Assembly: GCF_040183065.1 (NCBI RefSeq)
Contig: NC_091122.1
Coordinates: 86,763,955 to 86,827,954 of the forward strand
DNA from: Periplaneta americana
Taxonomy: Eukaryota > Arthropoda > Insecta > Blattodea > Blattidae
Direction of reading: 5' to 3'
Length of the DNA stretch: 64,000 nucleotides
Positions within the stretch are counted from its first letter, which is position 1. Each line of letters begins with the position of its first letter. Below the pieces are notes generated by a model. The model was given only the letters and a program-made list of their open reading frames with translations, had not been told where the DNA came from and did not search any database. The translations under genes were made by a program, and so were the position numbers. Below, in pieces: positions 45,190 through 56,565 of this stretch.

Positions 45190-45883
45190 TACGAGGCGCG
45201 TCCATAAAGTAACTTTCCCACTCGTCCCACAGCTAGCAAACCATATGTTACGCGAAGCGACTACGTGTGCATGATAGAGTAATGTCCTGGCATGGCTAGC
45301 GGAACTTCCCGAGTACTCTCAGTAGCTTCGTTGCATTGGCTGAAGATGGACGTTCCTACTCCAGCTCCCGCCGCGTGTTAAGTGCGGTCAGTGATAACAT
45401 TTTTGAATGCACAGGGTATAGTGCCGATTGAAATTGATCGTCAGCTGTGGCAGTCTAAGGGCCTAACGTCATGAGCAAGCAGATGGTGCGTTGCTCCACA
45501 AGGTCGTCTGTGATGATGGTTGGCCTCCCTCTGCGCTCCTCGTCATGCACATTTTGGCGTCCTGCTGAAATCTGTCTACAGCAGCAACGCACCATCTGCT
45601 TGCACATAGACCTGGCACAGCTGACGATCAATTTCAATCGGCACTATGCCCTGTGCTTTCAAAAACTTTATCACTGACAGCACTTAACACGCGGCGGGAG
45701 CTGGAATAGGAACGTCCATCTTCAACCAATGCAACGAAGCTACTGAGAGCACTCGGGAAGTTCCGCTAGAGCATGCGCCATGCCAGAACATTACTCTAAC
45801 ACGTACACGCAGTCGCTTCGCGCAACATATGGTTTGTTAGATGTGGGACGAGCGGGAAAGTTACTTTATGGACGCGCCTCGTA
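45190..45883. mobile_element. Palindromic mariner made of two 5' ends
   Basis: The ends CGAGGCGCGTCCATAAAGTA at 45192 and on the complement at 45881 are flanked by TA. The left ~305 bp (to about 45496) and right ~300 bp (from about 45582) are inverted copies of each other, about 90% or more identical by eye. They include a remnant of the transposase start. Only ~85 bp in the centre is single-copy. Thus the 3' end of the parent element has been replaced by a second 5' end. This makes a 690-bp element with perfectly usable-looking ends but no complete gene. Confidence 0.9.
45498..45660 (-). pseudogene. Mariner transposase N-terminal helix-turn-helix remnant
   Basis: On the minus strand the open segment reads SMCKQMVRCCCRQISAGRQN, VHDEERRGRPTIITDDLV. 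This is the second helix-turn-helix and linker (GRP.ITDDLV) of HTH_48-type mariner transposases. Immediately before it, in another frame, AQGIVPIEIDRQLCQVY supplies the preceding part, showing one frameshift. After DDLV the frame enters the inverted left arm, so no catalytic domain follows. The left arm holds a second, diverged copy on the plus strand. Confidence 0.85.
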
Positions 45884-47103
45884 TATATATATATATTTCA
45901 ACACATAATATTTTCTTCTAATAATACAATTGTGAAGAAAATTCGGTTGGATATGTCTAAGTGAACGTCGAAAATAGTAAATTCATTGTGATATTCAAAA
46001 TGCATTGTAAGTGGAAGTGAAATTAATTAACTCTTTTTTATTTCTACATTTAACTTATTTATTGGAATTGATTCATATTTTTATTATAAGATTAAACTAA
46101 CCTAGGGATAAGAACGTAATATTTTTTAGCGTTCTCATTGATACATGAGAATTAAATGTTATTGCACAATATAACACACATAATTTTTTTTCTATACGAG
46201 TTTCCAGCACGCATAGATTCTGTACTAAATTACTACATCGAATTATGATTAAGAAATTGTTTGTAATAAAACCCTAATCTTAGAAAAGATTGATTCACAC
46301 CGTCTATCTCGAAAACAGATGTTCTGCTGTGTTATAACTCGACACCAATGATATGGTATTTTTGTCACGTGATATTTTTTAATGTAATCACAATTTATTT
46401 GCATTTTTACCATGAAAGTTAAGATTTCTCAAATTTCCTAATTTAAATTCAAAAATTATATCATAGTTCTCACAGAAGAGCTAACTTTCAACCGAAAACA
46501 AAATGCGTGTATGTTCCCCATTCACTGATTTCATCCAGGGAAAGTAAACAAAAACCGGTGCCTCATATATTTCATGTTTTTGCAACGATTCTGCAAACAC
46601 ACTGAAAGATAAACTTTTACTTTCTGCATCACACACAAAAGTTATTCTTTATGATATCGAAAGAAATAAATTAAGTGTGTATAATGTGACATAAAATAGT
46701 TCTTCTTATATTATAATAAGTTATAATGTTATAACTATTATATCCAAAGTGTAAAGGATATGAATGAGAAAATAACACAAAATAGTGACGGTATACGGAG
46801 ACTAAAATATTGTAGAAAACGTGGAAAAACAACTGGCATGATACGGGCAAGTTACCTAAGTCAGCGATGTTATGGAAGCCGATATAGAGAAGAAGATTTA
46901 GACCAAGGAAGAGTTGCCAGATTGAAAAGCAAGGCGCTGGTCCTACAGGACCAAAAAATAATAATCTTTATGTAGATTCTTCTAGCAACAGCGCATATTT
47001 CTGTACAGATTACTGTGCATATTACTGTGGAATCCCGGCCACCAAGTTACTCAACTGAGTGTGTTCCTTGTATAATGGCAGTTGACTTAATATAAAATGT
47101 CAA
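45884..47103. other. No recognised gene
   Basis: The stretch is AT-rich. The 71-codon frame at 46760-46975 is rich in Arg and Lys (GIRRLKYCRKRGK) and lies in DNA of slightly higher GC. I recognise no family, and it could be a LINE remnant or chance. Confidence 0.4.
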
Positions 47104-47280
47104 CATACATACACAACTTGGAGTCAGGACACAAAGGGAAAAACACTGGAGGAGAGGAATTCGGTTCGGTGTTGTGGATTGGACATTGGCGTAGCTCTTG
47201 GTACTTAGTACCAAGGACCCGGATTCGATCCCCGGCGCCGGAACGAATTCTTCTCCTCTAATATTAATAGTATTCCAAGT
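47104..47280 (+). mobile_element. tRNA-derived SINE, family 5
   Basis: A head with box A-like GTAGCTCTTGG (47191-47201) and box B GGATTCGATCC (47221-47231) is followed by CCCCGGCGCCGGAACGAATT and CTTCTCCTCTAATATTAAT. Between the boxes lies a perfect hairpin, CTTGGTACTTAGTACCAAG (47197-47215), in the place of a tRNA anticodon arm. Upstream GAGGAGAGGAATTCGGTTCG and downstream CGGAACGAATTCTTCTCCTC form an inverted pair around the tRNA-like core. The 3' end is not sharply defined. Confidence 0.75.
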
Positions 47281-48030
47281 TTCGTTTTATATTAAACCTG
47301 TCTTACAAAATAAAAATATATTTCCTTTAATTCTTATTAATTCGTATTTTAAAACATTTGAACAGTTTTGCCATAAACATAAATAGCCTATATCATCGCA
47401 GCACAGGATAAATACAAGAAACTCGGAAACCAAATCTCTGCGAGAGATATAAATCTTTATTTTGTAGCAGATAATCCAATCCAAGAATACTGAATTTGTG
47501 AGTGGAAGTTCAATTACTTAAGTCATATCGATAGGTACATAACTTTCATAGTCTTTAGTTTCCAATTAGTATTATCCAGGTTCATTTTTTTTTTTTTGTC
47601 AAGTATTCGATTTGCTCTAATTTCCGAGGAATACCGGCAAGTATCGCTATCGTCGTTGTTCCGGCAATAACTCCTATGTTATATACTCATATTTATCGAT
47701 TTTAAGATTTTTGTTTTATTAAATAACTTAAATAGTGATACAGCAAATAATAAAATCTCCTATATGTAATTATATTTCTTTCTTTCGAAAATGTAGGGAT
47801 TCACAATCTCCTATGCACTACTGCCATAGAAGAATAAATGTATTTTCTCTTCCTACTGCAAAATTTCATATTTTGCACATAGAAGTTATTGCAGGAAGAA
47901 CGAGGATATACTATATTATAATTAAGTTATTACAAGTTTAAAAATAAACGCATAGAATTTAATTTAAATCTTCCCTCAGTAAAAAATGTGAAATCTGAAT
48001 TAACGTGACATTTTTATCTTTTTGTATTGT
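47281..48030. other. No recognised feature
   Basis: AT-rich spacer with a T11 run at about 47586. Nothing was identified. Confidence 0.45.
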
Positions 48031-48032
48031 TA

Positions 48033-48210
48033 TGTTTTTATTTAACGACGCTCGCAACTGCAAAGGTTATATCAGCGTCGCCGGATGTGCATGAATTTTG
48101 TACCGCAGGAGTTCTTTTAAATGCCAGTAAATCTACTGACATGAGCCTGTCACATTTAAGCACAATTAAATGCCATCGACCTGGCCCGGTATCGAACCCG
48201 CAACCTTCTT
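48033..48210 (-). mobile_element. tRNA-derived SINE, family 6 (antisense), head-truncated
   Basis: Plus-strand landmarks are TTTATTTAACGACGCTCGCA, AACTGCAAAGGTTATATCAG, CGTCGCCGGATGTGC, AGGAGTTCTTTTAAATGCCA, GTAAATCTACTGACATGAGC and CATCGACCTGGCCCGGTATC. They end GAACCCGCAACCTT, which on the minus strand is box B (GGTTCGATACC region). The part carrying box A is missing. The order agrees with a repeat I remember as very common in cockroach DNA. Confidence 0.83.
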
Positions 48211-49064
48211 TTTTGTATTCAGAATAATGTTCCGATCATAAAAATATACGAATCAGAAAAAATGGCTAAATTCTATACCTTCTGTCAGTTTAGTAACATG
48301 GAGATACAAGACGAATTGTTCTGAATAAAGTATTTTATATTTAGAAAATGTCTCAAGAACTATTTGAAAAATTATTCTAGTTAAAGCGGAACATTCCATG
48401 TAGACAACTACAATAACAATAACAATAACAATGTACAGTACCGTAATCAATTTGCTAAAACTCTTCCTAATTCTTCTCCAATGTCTACTAAATCTATCGC
48501 TATATAACAATAAAATATCACTAGAATAATGAAATAGTCGTAGAAGAAGAAACTAAATATAAATATCAAGAAAAAATAAGCTCACATAAAGATAAATAAA
48601 ATTATGCAGAAAATAATCCAAAACGTTATTATATAAATGAGTTCCAAGACCGTCCTGACAAAGTAAAAATATATATGCGTTACTTTAAAACATTATAAAA
48701 TAATTCTTGTACAAAAATTATAGTGAATCGTAACATAAGCAATAAATGAAATAAAAAATACCAGGCTGAACTAAATTAAGTTAAAATTTTAAGACGTATA
48801 TCGGGATATAGAAGGAACAACTACAAGAAGAAAGGTAAAGTATTCCAACAATGTATTTAACTCACATTGTAAAATAAAGGGACAGGGATACATTTGTACA
48901 CTACACGTAAAGAAAATGGAAATTTCAAGTCTACGTTGACACAAAGTATACATAGAATTTGATGAAAAAAATGTTGGATTGAGCAAATATATTTTATTAT
49001 TTCAGGATATAGGTGCTTAATGCATACAGGAGTAAAAATAAATTAATGGTAGTAACATCAACAC
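48211..49064. other. No recognised feature
   Basis: AT-rich DNA with an (AATAAC)n-like stretch at about 48412-48432. No gene was identified. Confidence 0.45.
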
Positions 49065-49079
49065 CATAACAACAACAAC

Positions 49080-49147
<68 letters not shown>
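49065..49147. repeat. Compound (AAC)n(AAT)n microsatellite
   Basis: About five AAC units lead into about 23 AAT units. Confidence 0.95.
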
Positions 49148-49149
<2 letters not shown>

Positions 49150-50280
49150 GTTACATATTACATTATTTCGAATTGTTTAAGTTTGTTGTCTAAGTCAAGG
49201 ATTTCAGAATAAGATTCTTTGCAACTTAAGTGAATGAAATTAAAAATGTGACCTATTTATGTTCCGTTTATTACTATTTTACGAAATAATATATTGTTTA
49301 TTATTTTAAGCTGAAGATTTTTTTCTCAAAAGTTTTAAATTATATTGTGCAAACATCCGTCCCAACTTGTACGTCTATTTATTTATTTATTTTTGAAATT
49401 CTTTCTTCTGTTCTACACGTTTCTTCTGAGACTAGTTAGCCGATCAAAATGTAACTTTAAACTAAGACCGAATAATTTTATTACAGTTTTGCATATTTGT
49501 AATATTACTGCTATATACTCGAGAAGCGCACATTCTATTAAGGAAAATTCTGTTAAATATTGCTGTGGACCTATACTTCGATGAGCTTAGATATCGCATC
49601 TCAGTGCTTTTAATAAGGTTGTCACTTTTCGCTAAATGAGCACACAGTGGAATTCTAACCCAAAAAGCGCCATATTATTTCCTAATGATACAAAAATGAA
49701 AAGGTTTCCATAAAGTACAGTATGTAAGGTATGACATAATATTTTACATTAATAACGTCGAAAATTAAATTAAATTTGAATAAAAATAATTTCATTGAAA
49801 CGCAGTTAAAACCTTATATCATTGCGACATTTCTCCAATTATATAACATGAAAACAAACAAAACGTTACACACTCTGAAAATGAAAAAAATGGTCTGCAA
49901 GCAGGAGAAATTAGGTTTCTCAAAGTAGTCAAATGTTTCATAATAAAAGAAAATATTATAAGTGTGCTTGATCACACAGAATTAATTTAGAAATAGTTAT
50001 TGCATAAAACGGAATAAGTCGGTGTCTCACTTGTAACAAATTTGTTTATAAATAACATAGCAATAATAATCATCCTGTAGATCTGAAGGTGTAATAAATA
50101 TAAGGTTGTCTAGAGAAAATGGCCAGAGCAGGATAGAAGTGCTTTTGAGTATAACTCATGGTATCCATATCAAAACAAAATTAACAGTGTCATCAAGAGG
50201 ACACAGACTTTCTTATTATGAACTATATACATTCCAAAACAATTTCCTCAAGTTATTAGTTATATTATTGTTAATGTTAA
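49148..50280. other. No recognised feature
   Basis: AT-rich DNA. Frames at 49345-49584 and 50106-50315 show no motif; the latter ends inside LINE-A's 5' end. Confidence 0.45.
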
Positions 50281-50922
50281 ATAATGAAGGAGACGGCCTC
50301 CAGATATGGAGGTAGCTGCGAATATATTGAATAAGCAGTCGCGGACAGCCGATAAGGGTAGTCCTCCAGCTTGGTGGTTGGGCGAAGGGCTAACAACCCA
50401 TCACCGTAAAAAACAGCTTGTTCCGAAACCTCAAAATAAGCCTCGGAATGGAACTAATTCTCTGGCACGAAACTTGGACTCTCACTTCGAGAGAGGAACA
50501 GAGGTTAATGGTGTTTGAGAATAAGGTGCTTTGGAAAATATTTGGGGCTAAGAGGGATGAAGTTACAGGAGAATGGAGAAAGTTACACAACGAAGAACTT
50601 CTCGCACTTTTTTCTTCACCTGACGTAATTAGGAACATTAAATCCAGACATTTGAGATGGGCAGGGCATGTAGCACGTATGGACGAATCCAGAAATGCAT
50701 ATAGAGTATTAGTTGGGAGGCAGTAGAGGAAAAAACCTTTGGGGAGACCGAGACGTAGATGGGAGGATAATATTTAAATGGATTTGAGGGAGGTGGGATA
50801 TGATTGTAGAAACTGGATTAATCTTGCTCAGGATAGGGACCGATACGATGGAGGGCTTATGTGAGGGAGACAATGAACCTCCGTGTTCCTTAAAAGCCAT
50901 AAGTAAGTAAGTACGTAAGTAA
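50281..50922 (+). mobile_element. LINE-A copy with both ends but the middle deleted
   Basis: The 5' part (50286-50470) carries the LINE-A 5' region: GGAGACGGCCTCCAGATATG, GCTGCGAATATATTGAATAA, CCTCCAGCTTGGTGGTTGGG and CGAAGGGCTAACAACCCATC, to ATTCTCTGGCACGA. At 50470 it jumps to AACTTGGACTCTCACTT (the C-ETWTL region) and continues through the C-terminal tail (open to 50726) and the (TAAG)n end at 50900-50922. Roughly 2-2.5 kb including endonuclease and catalytic RT are gone. It is the only LINE in the window that keeps a 5' end. The 5'-end identification is from memory of cockroach LINE sequence. Confidence 0.85.
50418..50726 (+). pseudogene. LINE-A C-terminal tail (open segment across the deletion)
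   Basis: The frame begins in what is 5' sequence, crosses the deletion at 50470 into TWTLTSREEQRLMVFENKVL, and continues WKIFGAKRDEVTGEWRKLHN, SSPDVIRNIKSRHLR, WAGHVARMDESRNAYRVLVG and RQ, where a TAG ends it. Beyond the stop, GRPRRRWEDNI and DLREVGYD are still readable. The methionine at 50418 is not a natural start. Confidence 0.8.
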
Positions 50923-52340
50923 TCACATTCTTACATTACATTAGATCTCCATTACTTCGCTCGACAGGCACGAAATAAGCTGCCACATTTCCTAATACGT
51001 GCACACACTCACAAATTCACATTAATAAAAAAGGAGGAATAAAGAAAGAAGAAGAAGAAAGAAACATAAAAACCGAACTATGCAATGAAAATACAAAAAG
51101 CGAAGACATTTCACTTGATGTGCGTATAGTAATAATTTCTAATATTATTTTTCTCTTCAGAAAAATCGGCATTTAGAGACATTAATTCTAGACTGTACAG
51201 AATTTGTCAATATATTCATTTATGGAAAGAGACCTAAATCCTACAATGAGGTTGTCCTTACTAAGGAATGTTTTCAACTCTCTTAGCTTGGGCTTTGAAT
51301 ATTAGGCATTAAAAGTAAAAAATAATTCCTCACATATATTACATTTCTATTGAACTTATGGATCTGGTAGAATAATACATTCCTTACTTTATTTATTTCT
51401 TCATCTTCTGCAAAAAGAAAATATATATTTAAAAAATTCGCTTAGGTAGATTTCGAATCAATGATCATTTTGTGTTCTTAATTTCATACAAATATCTATC
51501 AATTTTAATAGGAATTACTAAATTTCGTGTGCATCATTTCCCTATAAATTGTCCTGTAAATAACGACTGTGATAAACATCCGCTCAATATATTTTGAGAA
51601 ATCCTGCATGCAGGCAAACAGTCTGGCCAAGACCACTTTTTTGCTACCAAAGATACCGAAAACGAGCATTGCCGAGAAAATACCGTAATCTACTTTTTTT
51701 GTAACATCACGACGCTTTTCATTTATACTTCGCACAATGAAGAAATAAAAATAACAGCACATTGTACTGGTAATGTACAAATTAGTTATGTTATGTAGAA
51801 TTTGATAATCTATTCTAACTATATTGAATGCAAACCTAAAACCTCAGGTCTATTAGTCTGAAGAAAATTATACAAGACTTAAGCATAAAATATAGCCTAT
51901 AAAATTTTTCACTAATAAAGCAAACTAATGAATCATAAATCTTCAGTGTGCCCATAAAATAATATTGTTGTAAGTACCAAAACTTGGTTTTGATTAAATG
52001 CAAGATAAATACTTCAAAGTCACATGAAAACTCAGGATTACCAAGTATCAGAATGGGTCCTGCAGGCTTTGTACTTGAGCTTAGAGATACGACAGTTCTA
52101 CAGTTTGATAGAGAATTAAATAAAGATTACAAAGCTGCCTGTAACTCAAAATTCAATTTTTGGGAGTTACGACTGTATTATTCTAGGGGTGCGATATGAT
52201 GCATGGATTTGTCAGTGATTTTGTGTATTGTAACATTTCTCTTTCCTGTTAGACTATATGAAAAAAATTGTTTTGGTGGCCTACTTGGTTCATTCGTTAA
52301 AAACTTTCCAGTCCTAGGCAACGTTTCTTGGATCTATACA
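50923..52340. other. No recognised gene
   Basis: AT-rich. Frames at 51505-51780 and 51984-52199 show no domain I know. Confidence 0.4.
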
Positions 52341-52341
52341 T

Positions 52342-52554
52342 TTACGATCGGGTTGTTCTTTTTCTCATACAGTGCTCAAGAGTGTAGTCTTTTAACTCTC
52401 GCAAAAATTCCATCTCATTAGTTCCAACCATATTCGGAACCACGATAAACATCGGAGGAGCCATTCCTTTACTCAAAATTAAAAATTGTGCGTGTTTTAA
52501 CTCTTCTAACATCGTTGGTTTTATTTTTCCTGCCAGCTGTTGTAATCTGCGCAA
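52342..52554 (-). CDS. Unrecognised open frame of 70 codons
   Basis: The frame has a balanced, non-repetitive composition unlike most frames here, with LEELKHAQFLILSKG, PPMFIVVPNMVG and MEFLRELKDYTLEHC. I do not recognise the family. No polyadenylation, promoter or splice context could be established, and it may be a transposon remnant or a chance frame. Upstream codons in the same frame (IYFIKRET region) are interrupted. Confidence 0.2.
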   Translation of the reverse strand: MRRLQQLAGKIKPTMLEELKHAQFLILSKGMAPPMFIVVPNMVGTNEMEFLRELKDYTLEHCMRKRTTRS

Positions 52555-52844
52555 TATATTTCATCAAACGAGAAACTGGGTATAAAATGCATTATGATGG
52601 GTAGGATTATTATAAAAATGCATTAACACCGAGAGTACTGGAACCTTACGATTCATAGTACCTACTACATCATGGAAAACAAGAATACCAGCTGAATAAC
52701 TGCATAAGAAGAGTTATATTTATTTTATTATGTCACAAAATGAAATTATACAGTATATAGAAACCTCATTTATTCTCAGCGTTCCCTACCATTTTCTCGA
52801 ACCCTCTTCCCCCAAATCAAGTACCTTGAAAGGAATGAAAATTT

Positions 52845-53940
52845 TCCCGAATCGACTTTCCAAAAATATTTTTTTTTTCGAATGAATGTCCAGTAATTCA
52901 ACAGAAATATCCCGAATGTCCAACAATTCGATTGCAACATCCCGATTGTGTAACAACTGTATTTTTTCCTGAAATTTGCAAAACTAAGGTTGTTAGAGAA
53001 AAAGATGGGCAATAATTATAAACAGTTTATATTGTCAATTCTTGGTATAAGGTCAAAATTTACAGGATGTGTACGAAACCAAAAATTATATCTACTATAG
53101 TACTAGGTTTCTAAAATATCTTCTCATTGGATATATATATATATACTATTCAAGTAAAAACGTACCTGGATATACAGTTTATTTAGGATTGTCAAAGAGT
53201 AGGCCAGAAAGAGTGTGAGGCTCATGTGATCACCGAAGAAAGCGACGACAAAAACTATTGTCATTAAAGGCGATATTTAATCGTCAAATTCACATGGACC
53301 AAAGAGAAATCCAGCCCAAGAGGAGATTCTTAAAGCTTAAGAAGCAGTTCATAAACATCGAGAATTAAACCTGGGCAATTTGCTTAGAAATCAGTTACAC
53401 GAAGTTCCATCAGACGTTCTGAATTTTTATACGTTAGTAGCAGAAATTTAAGCTGACACCGAAAGTATGGTGGAAGAGTTATACATGGGAATATCTGTTC
53501 GTCCACAGCCAAAAAAATGTGAGTATCTGTGCATAGAATAATCCGAAGAGTAGCTATGCAGTATCAATAAAAGTATGAGAATGGTAGTCTTTGAGTATCT
53601 TATTTGGCTGGGATAAGTTACGGTACAATTTCTTCATATAAAATCTTTATATTCAAACCGAAGTCAGTTTTAGAGCCAAAGTAAATCACTTTATAGGTCT
53701 GTGTACCAGCATGAATATGTAATTATTATGTTTTATGTTCATTTAGGTATATTTACGGTATTTTTTGTCCATTTAAGTTAAGCTACACTGAATATTTACA
53801 ATTATTAAAATTTAACATTCCACATCCGAGATTATTAACATTCAGAAAGTAGTATTCGAGAAAATGGATTCGGGATTCTTTTCGTTCGAAGAAATAGTCA
53901 CTCAGAATATTTAATTCGGGATTTTGTACTGGAATTATTC
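52845..53940. mobile_element. Possible decayed DNA transposon with TCCCGAAT-type subterminal repeats
   Basis: The left side has TCCCGAATC at 52848, then TCCCGAATGTCC and TCCCGATTG (about 52908-52946) beside TTTTTTCGAATGAATGTCC. The right side has the inverse motifs ATTCGGGATTC (about 53868) and ATTCGGGATTTT (about 53920) beside TTCGTTCGAAGAA. The interior has a degraded frame at about 53310-53520 (AQEEILKA, EAVHKHRELNLGNLLRNQLH, EVPSDVLNFYTLVAEI) with two stops. Exact termini were not found. A pogo-like nature is a guess from the architecture. Confidence 0.4.
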
Positions 53941-55353
53941 TCAGTAATACTAACAAAACTTATTTCGACACTGAAATAAGAAGATTTCTCTAACTTGAGT
54001 GGAATAAATTTATGAACAAGCAATGGTATTACCTTGTGGAATAGAGTAAAAATATTGCTAAATATAATACGATGCTAATATACAGAGATAATGCCGAATA
54101 AGAGGCTAGTGAAAGGATTAAGAAAATTTTTCTTACAGGAAAGAAGACATAATCAGACAAATCTTCAAATATTTTGGAGGAAAAGGTTGACCTCTGCTCA
54201 TGATCTAAATTGGAGTAGAAGACCATAGACCTATAAAATTGGCTACAATATGTTATAGGAATAAATACGGTTTTTTTTTTAACAATGTCAGCCGAAGTAA
54301 AAGAAGATTAGGAAAACATCTGAAACGTTTTATGGAAGACATTCCCTTGTTCGTACAAACACGACTACGTGGTTTAACAGTTGTAAAGTTGTGATAATGA
54401 TTAAATATGTTATACATAATATTACTTACAAAAAATAGTTTTATTTATATGAAAAATATTTTTTTCACGTTCTGAAAAATTGTATAATCCTGAATTAAGA
54501 TCAAAGCAAAAAATCAATTGATAGTGAAGTGAAGTGAAGAATAATTCAGATATATTAACCCAGCCTACAAAATTGATATGTTGAAGAAGGGCAGCCTTGT
54601 AACACGTGATTGCCGTCACGTATGACACCCAAGACCGTTCGTCCGGCAGGTCTGCTGACAGCGCTTGTGCATGTCCGTCGAACACCGTCCTCGCTAATTG
54701 GCTTCACTTCCACAATCCCAATTTTTCCCATTCATCCTCGAAATATACTGAATCCACGAAAATATTTCCAACTAACGCTAGAAATATTTCAGACCGGACA
54801 ACTCTCGCAGTCGCAAAATACGGTTATCAGGGCATAATTTAAATTGAAGTATATACAAATTCCAGTAAAATTAGAGTACTGAAACAAAATTAGTTTTTAA
54901 TTGCATCTCAAGTTCTCTGTGTGTATTCTCGTTCGCTACGTGCACGATTACAAAACTGATTTTATGATAACTGACCATGTATTCAGTGGTGCTGTATGAA
55001 CTAATAAGGACGATGTCACTTATTACGTTATTCGCAATAAAATATTTGTGATTATGTCGCATAAAAATGAAATAAAATTATATTTATGAAATAATATGCA
55101 ATACAATGTTTCTATTCCAAGACAGTAATTGTTTTTATTGATAGTGAAATAACATGTACAGAAATACAGTCTTAATTCTTCCCTGAAGGAGTAAAAACTC
55201 GTGCTCAGGGAGTTATCTAAACACATACTTAACACAAACAAAGATAATTCACACAAAGTGGGTCAAGGAAAAAAAATAGGAATAAATTAACTTGAAAAAA
55301 TACAATTCAAATTTTAACAATTTAAATCATACATATACATATTAAATCAATAC
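53941..55353. other. No recognised gene; GC-richer block
   Basis: A GC-richer block at 54598-54838 is open in three frames (two plus, one minus), which points to composition more than to coding. No family was recognised. The rest is AT-rich. Confidence 0.35.
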
Positions 55354-55626
55354 CTATTCTTTAAAAATTAAATTCCTAACGCTATTTTTGAAATTTCTGA
55401 TACTAAAATTGTCCATATTTGGGTATTTTTCAATTATTTTATTATGTAACCTTGGACCAAAGTAGGTACCATGGCTATGAGCTGTGCTTGTTAAACGCTT
55501 TGGTTCCTCTAATCGTATAAAATCGGATCTTTTAGTTCCATATTTATGTTGATACAATTTGAATTTATTGCGATTTTTATGTATGAAGTTCAATAAGGCA
55601 ATGTAATAAACTTGTTTAATTTTCAA
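55354..55626 (-). pseudogene. Possible LINE RT C-terminal remnant
   Basis: The 90-codon minus-strand frame includes SDFIRLEEPKRLTSTAHSHG, TYFGPRLHNKIIEKYPNMDN, FSIRNFKNSVRNLIFKE. A short aromatic-G-P-x-L-x-N-x-I/L-P-like block followed by F-K-x-x-x-x-x-L resembles the end of Jockey/CR1-type polyproteins. There is no visible tail at the lower end. Alternatives are a host exon or chance. Confidence 0.4.
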
Positions 55627-55756
55627 AACATTAAAAATTTTCTACTTGTATGTGCAATTGTTTGTTTATATTATTTTCATGTAGGCTAATATATACAAGT
55701 GTTATATTAATTTGCATGATAATTATGTACACTTTTCTATTATTTATATAACATTT

Positions 55757-55831
55757 CTAGTGGTATAAATCGGAAACTTAATGGCCTTAACTTTACCAGA
55801 GTAAACAAACAAACAATAAATAGATAAATAA
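55757..55831 (+). mobile_element. LINE 3' end, diverged stem-loop plus (AAAC/TAAA)n tail
   Basis: TAGTGGTATAAATCGGAAAC, TTAATGGCCTTAACTTTACC and AGAGTAAACAAAC follow the same order as the 3' ends at 6120, 43852 and 58300. The first stem half is decayed. Confidence 0.6.
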
Positions 55832-56084
55832 TTAACATATTTGGAATTCATTTTCGCAGTGTATTATTTCATGGTTATAATTGAACTTTAATTTCTTCTA
55901 GAAATAACTTAAAAATATATATCTGAATATGAAATGTATAAATAAGTGTTCTACCGTTAAATATAAAATACTGCGGTCTAGAGTCAATTAAGTCTGGTAT
56001 TTTATCTTTAAATAGTGTATACAGTAATTGAATATGAAACGTAAAAATATATTTAGTGAGAATTTGATGTGGTACCTTTTTCAA

Positions 56085-56565
56085 TCGGCGAGCTAGGCGA
56101 TGTAGGCGCTTTGTAACCAAGCTAAATGTCGCTACAGTGCTAGAGAGCTGGCCTTCCGTCCAGACCTGGACGGATTCGACCTCCGACCAGGTCGAGATGG
56201 AATTTGTGATGGAAAAAAGCATACGTTGCAGAGGGGTTTTTCTCGGGGTACTCTAGTTTCCCTCTATCATTCCGTCAACACTCTCCACTTCCTTCCCACT
56301 TCATCTATCATACACAGTAGTAGAGATAGACTAGGGTAAAGTCTTGCGGGTAATAAGGATTTACGATGCTGATATAGGGGCTCCGGATCTCTGAGACTTA
56401 TCAAGCTATTCGCATGTGGATGGGACCTGGCTCTTCAGGGGCTGAAGCAGGATGGCCAACATGTTACGGTCTGATTCACAAATGCCACCCAGGCCACCTG
56501 TCGGACTTGGACAATAATGGCATATAAGGGCCCACAATAGACCAAACCAAGTCAACAATGGTAAA
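56085..56565 (+). mobile_element. SINE-like repeat with tRNA-like head
   Basis: The head contains GTCGCTACAGTGCTAGAGAG, CTGGCC and a box-B-like GGATTCGACCTC at 56172-56183. The body runs GAGATGGAATTTGTGATGGA, AAAAGCATACGTTGCAGAGG, TTTTTCTCGGGGTACTCTAG and TTTCCCTCTATCATTCCGTC, then GTAGAGATAGACTAGGG, AAGTCTTGCGGGTAATAAGG and GGACTTGGACAATAATGGCA. GC content is well above the flanks. Whether the second half (from about 56300) belongs to the same element is uncertain. The match to a cockroach repeat is from memory. Confidence 0.6.

Noticed and set aside
47171..47245. tRNA gene
   Set aside because: The hairpin between the boxes has no proper 7-nt anticodon loop, and the flanks match a SINE layout.
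54600..54840. Coding exon in the GC-richer block
   Set aside because: Open in several overlapping frames on both strands with no recognisable motif or splice sites, so composition explains it.
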